Below are positions 1 to 7,229 of a stretch of 18,238 bases of DNA, piece after piece (positions within the stretch are counted from its first letter, which is position 1; every line of letters starts with the position of its first letter). The DNA lies in assembly GCA_018658605.1 (NCBI GenBank), contig JABHUV010000077.1, positions 1 to 18,238 on the forward strand, in the 5' to 3' direction. Position numbers and translations under genes: made by a program. The notes beneath the pieces were generated by a model. It searched no databases, was not told the DNA's origin, and saw only the letters and a list, made by a program, of their open reading frames with translations. Source of the stretch: Planctomycetaceae bacterium. GTDB lineage: Bacteria > Planctomycetota > Planctomycetia > Pirellulales > Pirellulaceae.

Positions 1-874
1 CCTGCATCTGTGTAACTTCGCCCGCCTCCTCTGGGTTGTCGTAAGTTCCGCGTACTACTTGAATGGCATGACGAACCCCCCAAATATTAAAGCCCTTCAT
101 GAAGATCGTAAAAAACACGGCACCGCAAGCAAGCCAGAGCACGACGAAGGGCATGCCACGTGTATCTATTACAATGTGATTTCCTTGGTCGTCAACGACA
201 ATATTACCGGCAAGTAATGCTTGATTAACTTCATCACGTGTCAACGTGTCTGTTGTATCGATTTGCTGAAGGGTAGATTTGGATGCTACGAACAAATCTA
301 GTTCGTTATCCCATTCGTATTTCTGCGACTTGACAGTGATTGAAACATATTCAACTGTAAGGGCCGAAGTATTGTTGGCTGAGTCGGTTAACGTTCCGTC
401 AGTAATTTTGGTTTCGTTGTATTTTCCTGCCAAAAGACCCGCTTGAATGGCCGTTTCTGTCAACGGCGGAAAATCGCCGGAGGTCAGTTTTTCGAAATCG
501 GTAGTGGCAGATCCTTTGACGCGAGAAAAGTATTCTATTTCGTTGAATTGAACGGTTTCAACGTCGGTAGAGAAGACGCGAAAGAATAGGACTTTTCCAA
601 TCGCATCGACAGCAGCGCCAAACACTTTGTCGCTGAATTCAGCGATTGTAATATCTGCTTCCTCCTGCTCAACTGGGGTAATGGTAGCCGTGCCGAAACT
701 TGCCTTCTCGTTGACGCTTTCGGATCCACTGTTATCGGTACCCGTTGTTGGTATATTTTCATTCGCTGGCTCTGCGGTGTTTTGACCCCACGTCACAGCG
801 GTCCACAGGCCGGTTGAAAGTAACAAAGCCCAAAAGACAAACTGCTTTGTATTGTTTGATCGAAAACGCTGCAT
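1..874 (-). CDS. AGCS-family sodium:alanine/amino-acid symporter, N-terminal part (partial)
   Basis: I translated this frame by hand. It is open from the ATG at 874 to the window edge and gives 291 residues with no stop. Residues 11-30 are hydrophobic and look like a signal peptide, followed by a Thr/Asn/Glu-rich linker. Residues 76-101 resemble the amphipathic helix (ending VLFFRVF) that precedes the first membrane span in AGCS carriers. A polar stretch of about 140 residues follows (102-240). Then comes a membrane segment (VVLWLACGAVFFTIF, 244-258) and the stretch FNIWGVRHAIQVVRGTYD (262-279), which is typical of AGCS transporters just before their main substrate-binding core. The family imports alanine or glycine with sodium across the inner membrane. 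The core lies beyond the left edge. The long extracytoplasmic N-terminal part is unlike the short E. coli-type proteins but is, from memory, common in planctomycetes. Family call fairly sure; substrate inferred. Confidence 0.75.
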   Translation of the reverse strand, partial: MQRFRSNNTKQFVFWALLLSTGLWTAVTWGQNTAEPANENIPTTGTDNSGSESVNEKASFGTATITPVEQEEADITIAEFSDKVFGAAVDAIGKVLFFRVFSTDVETVQFNEIEYFSRVKGSATTDFEKLTSGDFPPLTETAIQAGLLAGKYNETKITDGTLTDSANNTSALTVEYVSITVKSQKYEWDNELDLFVASKSTLQQIDTTDTLTRDEVNQALLAGNIVVDDQGNHIVIDTRGMPFVVLWLACGAVFFTIFMKGFNIWGVRHAIQVVRGTYDNPEEAGEVTQMQ

Positions 875-953
875 TGAAGAGGTAACCTAATGAAGAAAAA
901 CGCGCTGAAAAGATGGTAAAAGCCAAACAAAAATGGCTTGAATTACATCGTCG

Positions 954-959
954 ATTATA
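954..959 (-). promoter_or_regulatory. candidate -10 box of the symporter gene
   Basis: The minus strand reads TATAAT here, about 80 bp before the symporter ATG at 874. No convincing -35 hexamer lies 16-18 bp further upstream. A short inverted repeat, CTATT-N2-AATAG (962-973), sits directly upstream of the box, where an operator would be expected. A second inverted repeat (AAGCCA-N8-TGGCTT, 920-939) would fall in the transcribed leader and could form a small hairpin. Confidence 0.35.
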
Positions 960-1031
960 ACCTATTGTAATAGTGTGGTAGTAGGCATGCACTGGCGAAC
1001 AATAAAGGTTAAATCTTTTTCAAACCTAATG

Positions 1032-1060
1032 TTGTAAAAAATGAGAAATAGGTATATTAT
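1032..1060 (+). promoter_or_regulatory. candidate sigma-70 type promoter of the sufR-suf run
   Basis: TTGTAA (1032-1037) and TATTAT (1055-1060) are separated by 17 bp, close to a standard -35/-10 pair. They would start transcription about 110 nt before the sufR ATG. The sequence CAAA-N6-GTTG (1021-1034) overlaps the -35 box. It differs by one base from the CAAC-N6-GTTG operator described for cyanobacterial SufR, so autoregulation at this site is possible but unproven. Confidence 0.35.
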
Positions 1061-1175
1061 TAATGTCAAATGTGGAGATAATCCATTAGTGTTGAAATTG
1101 CCGTCGGGCAATAACAAATCCATCACTTTATGACTAGACGTCACAATTGTTAGTTCAGATAAGGAGGTAGTAAGG

Positions 1176-1832
1176 ATGACATTTTTGGAGTCGGATATTA
1201 CTATCCTCGACATTCTACGTAAACGTGGTGGTATGACAGTTTCGGAGCTTTCAGAATGTTTAGGCGTAACGGGAACAGCGGTTAGGCAACGATTGAATCG
1301 ACTGCTTGAAGAAGCCGATATTTACCGTGAATGTATGGAGACATCGCGTGGCCGACCTCGTCATTGTTATTTACTAACGACAAAAGGTCGTCGTCGCAGT
1401 GGAGAAAACTTTGCAGATCTAGCGATTGCATTGTGGCAGGAAATACGAGCGATTGACGATGTCGAGATGAAGCGAGGATTGTTGCAGCGTGTTTCATCAC
1501 GATTGGCCCAATTGTATGCCGGAAAAATCCAAGGAAAAACGGTCAACGAGAGAATGAATTCGCTTGCAGTACTATTCTCAGAACGCCGACTTCCGGTAAA
1601 AATGGACACCACTGGAGAAATTCCACAAATCAGTGTAGAGGCTTGCCCCTACCCTGAGCTTGCGGAGCAAGATCGCGGTGTTTGCAGTATGGAGCGTCTG
1701 TTATTTTCGGAAATGATTGGCGAGACATTGCAGTTGACTGATTGTCGACTCGATGGTGATTGCACTTGTACGTTTCAAGCAAATGAATCAAACGTTGACA
1801 AGAAGGTGACACAAATTGAAGCGATGGAATGA
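1176..1832 (+). CDS. sufR: SufR-like Fe-S responsive winged-helix repressor
   Basis: This 218-residue protein has an N-terminal winged helix (about 8-72, including VSELSECLGVTGTAVRQRL and a RGRPRH wing). A helical middle and a Cys-containing C-terminal domain follow. Cysteines at 157 and 170 are spaced C-X12-C, as in SufR, with more at 190, 196 and 198. SufR proteins bind a [4Fe-4S] cluster through such cysteines and repress suf genes when clusters are plentiful. The start is supported by AAGGAGG at 1161-1167, 8 nt before the ATG. The gene heads a run that includes sufC, sufB and sufD, which supports the assignment. The spacing after the second cysteine (X19, X5, X1) differs from what I recall for cyanobacterial SufR, so the exact ligand set is uncertain. 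Confidence 0.85.
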   Translation: MTFLESDITILDILRKRGGMTVSELSECLGVTGTAVRQRLNRLLEEADIYRECMETSRGRPRHCYLLTTKGRRRSGENFADLAIALWQEIRAIDDVEMKRGLLQRVSSRLAQLYAGKIQGKTVNERMNSLAVLFSERRLPVKMDTTGEIPQISVEACPYPELAEQDRGVCSMERLLFSEMIGETLQLTDCRLDGDCTCTFQANESNVDKKVTQIEAME

Positions 1833-1907
1833 CAGCCATTGTCAAGGATAAAACAATGGTATTAATTAGAGAACAAAAATTTCCAAGAAGGACGTAAGGA
1901 TAACCGC

Positions 1908-2549
1908 ATGAATCAATCAATGCCATGGATTGAAGGTCGTTTTGAAGAAAACGTAATTGTTACGACTGTGGAGCAGTCGATTAACTGGGCACGCCAGTCG
2001 AGCATATGGCCAATGACTTTCGGTTTAGCATGCTGTGCGATTGAAATGATGGCTGCTGGTGCGAGCCGCTATGATATGGATCGTTTTGGAGCGGGAGCGT
2101 TTCGCGCTACACCCCGTCAAGCGGATCTCATGATTGTGGCAGGCACGGTAACTTATAAAATGGCAAGTCGTGTGCGACGTCTTTACAACATGATGCCTGA
2201 CCCAAAATATGTGATCGCCATGGGAGCTTGTACCATTGGTGGTGGCCCATACTTCAAGTGGGGATATCACGTTGTCAAAGGTGTGGATTTAGTAGTCCCA
2301 GTTGATGTCTATATTCCAGGCTGTCCACCGCGCCCAGAAGCGCTGCTTGAGGGATTGATGCGTATTCAAGATAAGATTCGTAGCCACAAAATCACAAAGA
2401 AAGAAGGCACTGGTGCAAGTTCAAAATTTGCTCACCGTGGCATTAAAACACCAGACGAGTTGCCCTTGCCTCATCACAGCGGTTTTGTTGTTACTCCCGA
2501 AGAGCAATGCGTGCCGGTTTTTCATCACCAGAAGGTAAAGGGGAAATAG
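1908..2549 (+). CDS. nuoB: NADH-quinone oxidoreductase subunit B (NuoB), stand-alone copy
   Basis: This 213-residue protein matches NuoB/PSST closely. It has the paired cysteines in GLACCAIEM (C42, C43), [10 protein letters not shown] with C108, and the [10 protein letters not shown] motif with C139. These four are the ligands of cluster N2, the terminal [4Fe-4S] centre that passes electrons to quinone in complex I. The region [16 protein letters not shown] (48-63) is also characteristic. The tail after about residue 160 is polar and less conserved. AAGGA at 1896-1900 precedes the ATG by 7 nt. It lies 75 bp after sufR and 142-169 bp before sufC, depending on the sufC start chosen, with no other nuo gene in the window. 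It appears complete with all ligands, so it is probably functional either in complex I or in a related complex. Confidence 0.93.
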   Translation: MNQSMPWIEGRFEENVIVTTVEQSINWARQSSIWPMTFGLACCAIEMMAAGASRYDMDRFGAGAFRATPRQADLMIVAGTVTYKMASRVRRLYNMMPDPKYVIAMGACTIGGGPYFKWGYHVVKGVDLVVPVDVYIPGCPPRPEALLEGLMRIQDKIRSHKITKKEGTGASSKFAHRGIKTPDELPLPHHSGFVVTPEEQCVPVFHHQKVKGK

Positions 2550-2718
2550 CTCAGCCTTGAAATAAGTTGATTGGCGTAGCACATTGGTTTCTTGGCGCTA
2601 TACCCATCGTTCAATAAAGAGTTACTGTTTTCTCGTAATTTATTCAGGTTGATTCGACCTTGGCATGTTCAAAAAATCAGGATAGTCAGGTTTGAATTCT
2701 GTACAACACGAAATTGAT

Positions 2719-3534
2719 ATGACACACAAATTAACAATCGATAACCTACACGTTAGCGTTGATGACAAGCCAATTTTACGAGGTGTGAATTTGGTTTTAA
2801 CGGAAGGGGAAACTCACGCTTTGATGGGACCTAATGGTTCTGGTAAAAGTACACTTGGCATGGCAATTATGGGTCATCCGAAATATATAGTGACTTGCGG
2901 GACCATTCAGTTGAATGACCAAGATGTTCTTGCGATGTCACCGGATGAGCGAGCACGTGCTGGTTTGTTTATGGCCTTTCAGCGCCCCGTGGCTATTCCC
3001 GGTGTTAAGATGGCGGATTTTTTACGGCATAGCACGACGAATGTTCGTAATCCCGATCGGCAAGAGGGTGAAGATTTGATTCCGATGAAGGAATTTCGTC
3101 AGGAACTCAAGGACAATATGAAAAAACTCGAGATGGACATGCAATTTGCACGTCGCTATGTGAATGACGGGTTTTCCGGTGGTGAAATGAAGCGAGCGGA
3201 AATATTACAACTCGCAATGCTGCAACCCACGTTCGCCATCTTAGATGAAACCGATAGTGGCCTCGATGCGGATGCAGTCCGCCTAGCAAGCGAAAGTATT
3301 GCGGAGATTGGTCGCGCTAAGATGGGGTTATTAATCATTACCCACCACGATAAATTACTCGTACACAATCCCCCCGAGTTTACGCATGTGATGCTAGGCG
3401 GACGGATTGTTGAAACAGGCGGGACTGAATTGGCGGAAGAACTACACGAAAGCGGATATGAAAGAATTCGTGCGGCCTACCCAGATGCAGAAGCACAAAA
3501 TGAGGCGATGTCTTCGAGTGAAGTAACATCCTAA
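2719..3534 (+). CDS. sufC: Fe-S cluster assembly ATPase SufC
   Basis: This ABC-type ATPase of 271 residues has Walker A GPNGSGKS (37-44), Q-loop Q88 in MAFQRP, signature FSGGE (152-156), Walker B FAILDETD (172-179) with catalytic E177, and H-loop H209 in ITHHDK. The spacing and the EILQ and TDSGLD segments are those of SufC rather than of transport ATPases. SufC hydrolyses ATP to remodel the SufB-SufD scaffold in the cytosol. I chose the ATG at 2719 because MTHKLTIDNLHV lines up with usual SufC starts, but no clear ribosome binding site precedes it. A TTG at 2692, in frame and 9 nt after AGGA (2679-2682), would add nine residues and is a real alternative. sufB follows 57 bp downstream. Confidence 0.93.
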   Translation: MTHKLTIDNLHVSVDDKPILRGVNLVLTEGETHALMGPNGSGKSTLGMAIMGHPKYIVTCGTIQLNDQDVLAMSPDERARAGLFMAFQRPVAIPGVKMADFLRHSTTNVRNPDRQEGEDLIPMKEFRQELKDNMKKLEMDMQFARRYVNDGFSGGEMKRAEILQLAMLQPTFAILDETDSGLDADAVRLASESIAEIGRAKMGLLIITHHDKLLVHNPPEFTHVMLGGRIVETGGTELAEELHESGYERIRAAYPDAEAQNEAMSSSEVTS

Positions 3535-3591
3535 CTACTAAAACAAGCTCGCGATGACACCGGGACTACAAAAAAAGTTATAGGTTAAATT

Positions 3592-5007
3592 ATGGCAACA
3601 GAAATCACTTCAAATGAAAAGTCCCAAGTTGTCGATGAAATCAATAAATATGATTTCCGTACTGAGAACGAGGCGGTTTTTAAAGTTGAAAAAGGGATCA
3701 ATGCTGACATTGTTCGGCAGATCTCAGAGATGAAAGACGAACCCCAGTGGATGCTGGATTTTCGGCTTGAAGCGTTGGAGGTTTTTGAAAGCAAACCGAT
3801 GCCCGAATGGGGTGGTGATATAGACATCGATTTTCAGGATATCTATTACTATCTCAAGCCAACCGAAGGCCAAGGCAAGACTTGGGATGAAGTGCCCGAG
3901 GAAATCAAAGATACGTTCGAGCGTCTAGGGATTCCACAAGCGGAACGCGAATATCTCGCGGGTGTAAAAGCTCAATTTGATAGCGAAGTTATTTACGGCA
4001 GCGTATCTGAAGACCTCGATAATCTAGGGGTCATCTTTACCGACACCGATACGGCCCTCAGGGAACATCCAGAATTGTTGCGAGAGTATTTTGGTACGAT
4101 TATTCCATCCTTGGACAATAAATTTGCAGCTTTGAATTCAGCGGTATGGTCTGGGGGTTCGTTTATCTATATCCCGCCGGGAGTTAAAATCGAATTTCCG
4201 CTGCAAGCATATTTCCGTATTAACGCAGAAAATATGGGCCAGTTTGAACGAACGTTGATCATCGTCGATGAAGGGGCGGAGATCCACTACGTTGAAGGCT
4301 GTACCGCTCCAATGTATTCAAGTGATAGTTTGCATTCGGCGGTTGTTGAAGTCATCTGTAAAAAGAACGCACGTTGTCGTTATACCACGATTCAAAACTG
4401 GGCAAATAATATTTATAACCTAGTTACAAAACGAGCTGTTTGTATGGCCGACGCGACAATGGAATGGGTCGACGGCAATTTGGGCAGTCAGTTGACGATG
4501 AAATACCCAGCGGTATACATGATGGAACCAGGCGCCCATGGTGAGATATTATCGATTGCATTTTCCGGCAAAGGTCAACATCAGGATGCAGGCGCTAAAC
4601 TGGTTCACGTGGCACCCAACACGACGGGTCAAATCATCTCGAAATCGATTTCTAAGGATGGTGGACGCAGTAGTTATCGTGGTTTGGTAAAAGTCGAAAA
4701 AGGTGCTCATAACGCTAAGAATAATGTAGTTTGTGATGCTTTGATTCTCGATGCAGATAGCCGTAGTGATACCTATCCGTATATCGAAGTCATGGAACAA
4801 GATGTTTCCATTGGACATGAGGCCAGCGTATCACGGATTGGTGAAGAACAATTGTTTTATTTGACGAGTCGCGGTTTGAGTGAAGCCGAAGCAAGTGCGA
4901 TGATCGTCAACGGCTTTATCGAACCTTTGGTGAAAGAGTTGCCAATGGAATACGCTGTGGAAATGAATCGATTGATCCAGCTCCAAATGGAAGGTTCCGT
5001 CGGGTAA
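3592..5007 (+). CDS. sufB: Fe-S cluster assembly scaffold SufB
   Basis: This 471-residue protein is full length for SufB. It forms the beta-helical scaffold of SufBC2D, on which nascent Fe-S clusters are built. The residues known to matter in E. coli appear intact: a Cys in EGCTAP (C237, matching the sulfur-accepting C254), a Cys in VVCDAL (C381, matching C405) and HE in GHEAS (H409, E410, matching H433 and E434). The constant offset of 24 between the last two sets supports the alignment. The C-terminal [17 protein letters not shown] segment is the SufC-contacting end. The ATG follows a weak AGG (3583-3585) by 6 nt. It is placed between sufC and sufD in the usual order. Confidence 0.96.
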   Translation: MATEITSNEKSQVVDEINKYDFRTENEAVFKVEKGINADIVRQISEMKDEPQWMLDFRLEALEVFESKPMPEWGGDIDIDFQDIYYYLKPTEGQGKTWDEVPEEIKDTFERLGIPQAEREYLAGVKAQFDSEVIYGSVSEDLDNLGVIFTDTDTALREHPELLREYFGTIIPSLDNKFAALNSAVWSGGSFIYIPPGVKIEFPLQAYFRINAENMGQFERTLIIVDEGAEIHYVEGCTAPMYSSDSLHSAVVEVICKKNARCRYTTIQNWANNIYNLVTKRAVCMADATMEWVDGNLGSQLTMKYPAVYMMEPGAHGEILSIAFSGKGQHQDAGAKLVHVAPNTTGQIISKSISKDGGRSSYRGLVKVEKGAHNAKNNVVCDALILDADSRSDTYPYIEVMEQDVSIGHEASVSRIGEEQLFYLTSRGLSEAEASAMIVNGFIEPLVKELPMEYAVEMNRLIQLQMEGSVG

Positions 5008-5124
5008 TGCTCGACGGACTGGCTTTGCCATTCTTCGACGGCAATCCAATATCACGACCTATTCAAAATCCATAACAGTCTTTGAAGATGAGAAATAAGG
5101 GCTAACTAGAGCTAGTAAATAGAT

Positions 5125-6441
5125 ATGACAGATACGATGACAACTGCCGAATTCAATAGAGCAGGTTTTGATGCATTCGTTGCGTCACGCCAAGAACCTG
5201 AATGGATGCTCGCGGAACGCCTGCAAGCTTGGTCGCAATTCAGTGACATGCAATGGCCAGTACGGCAAGACGAAGAGTGGATGCGAACAGATATCCGCTT
5301 GTTTAAATTGCAACAATATCATCTGGCGTTAGACTCCCTGAACGCTTTGCCCTCTGGAATTACCCCATTGCTCGACAGCGACATAACGTTAGGGGGACAT
5401 GTCCATACGGTCGACGGGCGTTGTGTGTCGAGTGTAATTGCGGAACAATTACAACAGCAAGGCGTTATTTTCGGTTCCCTTGATGACTTGACAGCGGAAC
5501 ACGCAGATCGATTTGAGACGGCTCTACTAAAGAGTGCCTATAATAGGCAAGCCGATCGGTTTGCGGCGTTGCATTCGGCGTTTTGGTCTGGTGGACAGTT
5601 TCTGTATGTTCCGCGTGGCTTACACGTAACAGAACCACTACATATATTGTCAGTCTTGACCGACGGGGCGGCGGATCTGGGGCATACTCTAGTTGTGCTG
5701 GAAGACGGTGCTAGTGCTACGTTGCTAGCAGAAACGGCAAGCGAACAAGAGGATGCTGGCGGATTTCATTGTGGGGGCGTAGAACTTGTTGTCGGCAACG
5801 GAGCGTCATTGCGTTATGTGAATCTGCAGAACTGGGGTTCAAAGGTCTGGCATTTCTCTCAACAAAAAGCAGTTCTGGGACGTGATGCCAATCTCCAATG
5901 GACTTCAGCAGCGATTGGTAGTCGCCTAGCTAAAGTTAATCAACATGTAACCCTAGCTGGTGAAGGTGCCAATTCACAGGTAAATGGAGTCTTGTTTACG
6001 CAGGGTAGCCAACATCTCTCCTATCACACTTTGCAACACCATCAAGCGGCTCATTGCAACAGCGATTTCTTGTACAAGTCGGCATTGCAGGATAAATCGC
6101 AGACGGTATGGCGTGGAATGATTCGCGTGGATGAAGGTGCTCAGCGGACAGACGGATACCAGCGGAATGACAATCTATTGTTGTCAAACCAAGCTCGAGC
6201 GGACTCAATTCCCGGTTTGGAAATAGAAGCTGACGACGTTCGCTGTACCCATGGAAGTACTAGCGGAATGGTCGATGAAGAGCTGATTTACTATGCCATG
6301 TGTCGAGGGTTTACTCGTAAAGAAGCTATCCGGCTAATAGTAACAGGTTTTTTCCAACAGATATTCGATCGTATAACGATCGATAGTGTCCGTGATGCAC
6401 TGGGTTTGGCGATTGCACGACGAGTGCGAGATTACGAGTAA
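5125..6441 (+). CDS. sufD: Fe-S cluster assembly protein SufD
   Basis: The 438-residue protein is a SufB paralogue. The motif RCTHGSTSG holds C374 and H376, matching the C358/H360 pair of E. coli SufD that helps form the cluster site at the SufB-SufD interface. The C-terminal YYAMCRGFTRKEAIRLIVTGFF is the SufC-binding helix region. SufD contributes to iron acquisition and scaffold stability. The gap of 117 bp after sufB holds no gene. A short inverted repeat, CCGTCG-N9-CGACGG (4997-5017), crosses the sufB stop but has no T-run, so I do not call it a terminator. The ribosome binding site before the ATG is weak. A second in-frame ATG four codons on is also possible. Confidence 0.94.
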   Translation: MTDTMTTAEFNRAGFDAFVASRQEPEWMLAERLQAWSQFSDMQWPVRQDEEWMRTDIRLFKLQQYHLALDSLNALPSGITPLLDSDITLGGHVHTVDGRCVSSVIAEQLQQQGVIFGSLDDLTAEHADRFETALLKSAYNRQADRFAALHSAFWSGGQFLYVPRGLHVTEPLHILSVLTDGAADLGHTLVVLEDGASATLLAETASEQEDAGGFHCGGVELVVGNGASLRYVNLQNWGSKVWHFSQQKAVLGRDANLQWTSAAIGSRLAKVNQHVTLAGEGANSQVNGVLFTQGSQHLSYHTLQHHQAAHCNSDFLYKSALQDKSQTVWRGMIRVDEGAQRTDGYQRNDNLLLSNQARADSIPGLEIEADDVRCTHGSTSGMVDEELIYYAMCRGFTRKEAIRLIVTGFFQQIFDRITIDSVRDALGLAIARRVRDYE

Positions 6442-6464
6442 CGGACGGTTTTCGGGAGTAGAAT

Positions 6465-6785
6465 ATGTCGACGGATTTTCAACACGCTATTACCGTGGAC
6501 GAACTCGCTGATCCGGGTACGATGATGCTGGAAATTGATGAACGATTGGTCGTGTTGGTACATGCAGAAGGCGAATTTCATTGCATCGATGATGTTTGTA
6601 CGCACGATAGCGGACCGCTTTCTGATGGTGAGTTGCAGGGTTGTCAATTGATTTGCCCGCGGCATGGAGCAAAGTTTGATGTTCGTACCGGGCAGGCGAT
6701 GACCTTTCCAGCAATCCGTGCGACAACTGCTCACGAAGTAAAAGTCGACGATGGCAATGTATATGTTAAAATCAATAATGAGTGA
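6465..6785 (+). CDS. small Rieske [2Fe-2S] ferredoxin
   Basis: The 106-residue protein has both Rieske ligand boxes: C45-T-H47 and C64-P-R-H67-G. The typical FDVRTG segment follows at 71-76. The size and the absence of a membrane anchor or oxygenase domain point to a soluble Rieske ferredoxin of the kind found beside suf genes (NirD/HcaC-like). Such proteins carry single electrons. A role in giving electrons to cluster assembly is inference from position. GGGAG (6454-6458) precedes the ATG by 6 nt, and the gene starts 23 nt after the sufD stop, which suggests one transcript. Confidence 0.9.
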   Translation: MSTDFQHAITVDELADPGTMMLEIDERLVVLVHAEGEFHCIDDVCTHDSGPLSDGELQGCQLICPRHGAKFDVRTGQAMTFPAIRATTAHEVKVDDGNVYVKINNE

Positions 6786-6806
6786 GCGAATTGATCGCCC
6801 ACTTTT
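6781..6806 (+). terminator. weak candidate hairpin terminator after the Rieske gene
   Basis: The sequence overlapping the stop codon can fold as AGTGAGCGA-ATTGA-TCGCCCACT, a 9-bp stem with one A-C mismatch and a 5-nt loop, followed by only three or four T residues. It could partly terminate transcription or mark an RNA-processing site between the suf genes and the DUF59 gene. The short U-tract makes a strong terminator unlikely. Confidence 0.3.
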
Positions 6807-6882
6807 GAAATGCTCAACGGTTGTTTGAGTCATTTAGTGTAGAAATAGAATTTGATATATGATTCTTTTAAAGGGGTAAACA

Positions 6883-7203
6883 ATGGCTGTTACAGAAGAT
6901 CACGTTCTGGAAGAACTGAAAAAGGTGATCGATCCAGAATTGTTTGTTAATATTGTTGATCTCGGTTTGATTTACGCTGTTAATTTGTCTGATAGCGAAA
7001 CTGAGGGGCAGCAGGACGTTCAAATTGACATGACCATGACGAGCCCTATGTGCCCGGCGGGGCCGCAATTGATCGGCAACAGCAAACAAGTCGTTTCTGC
7101 ATTGGAAGAAGTTAGCGAAGTAGAAGTCAAGATTGTCATGGATCCGCAGTGGACCCCAGATCGCATGACCGAAGACGCTCGGGATCATTTAGGCATCTTT
7201 TAA
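6883..7203 (+). CDS. DUF59/MIP18-family Fe-S assembly factor (SufT/PaaD-like)
   Basis: The 106-residue protein shows the DUF59 hallmarks: DPE (17-19) followed by VNIVDLGLIY (22-31), then MTMTSPMCP with conserved C57, and a C-terminal WTPDRMTEDAR (90-100). MIP18-family proteins help mature or deliver Fe-S clusters to target enzymes, and short forms like this one are often found at the end of suf operons. Longer proteins named SufT carry extra sequence, so I do not give that symbol. AAGGGG (6871-6876) lies 6 nt before the ATG. The gene follows the Rieske gene by 97 bp and precedes the ligase gene by 26 bp. Confidence 0.88.
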   Translation: MAVTEDHVLEELKKVIDPELFVNIVDLGLIYAVNLSDSETEGQQDVQIDMTMTSPMCPAGPQLIGNSKQVVSALEEVSEVEVKIVMDPQWTPDRMTEDARDHLGIF

Positions 7204-7229
7204 CACGTTGCTTGAATTAATGGAAACTC

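Larger units (their letters stand above)
875..1175. other. divergent intergenic region between symporter and sufR
   Basis: This 301-bp gene-free stretch separates two genes reading away from each other, so it must hold both promoters. It is AT-rich. For the minus-strand gene there is a TATAAT at 954-959, an inverted repeat next to it (962-973) and a possible leader hairpin (920-939). For sufR there is a TTGTAA / TATTAT pair at 1032-1060. Short open frames crossing it lack ribosome binding sites and family resemblance, and I treat them as noise. Confidence 0.6.

Noticed and set aside
2576..2600. TTGGC-like word before sufC considered as a sigma-54 promoter
   Set aside because: The -12 element does not match (TG where GC is needed after ten bases), so the -24/-12 pattern is not met.
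4997..5030. Short inverted repeats at the sufB stop (CCGTCG/CGACGG and TGGC-TTT-GCCA) as a terminator
   Set aside because: The stems are only 4-6 bp and no T-run follows. sufD continues the operon, so termination here is not supported.
6432..6833. 133-codon minus-strand frame opposite the Rieske gene
   Set aside because: The plus-strand Rieske ligand boxes and ribosome binding site identify the real gene. The antisense frame shows no family resemblance.
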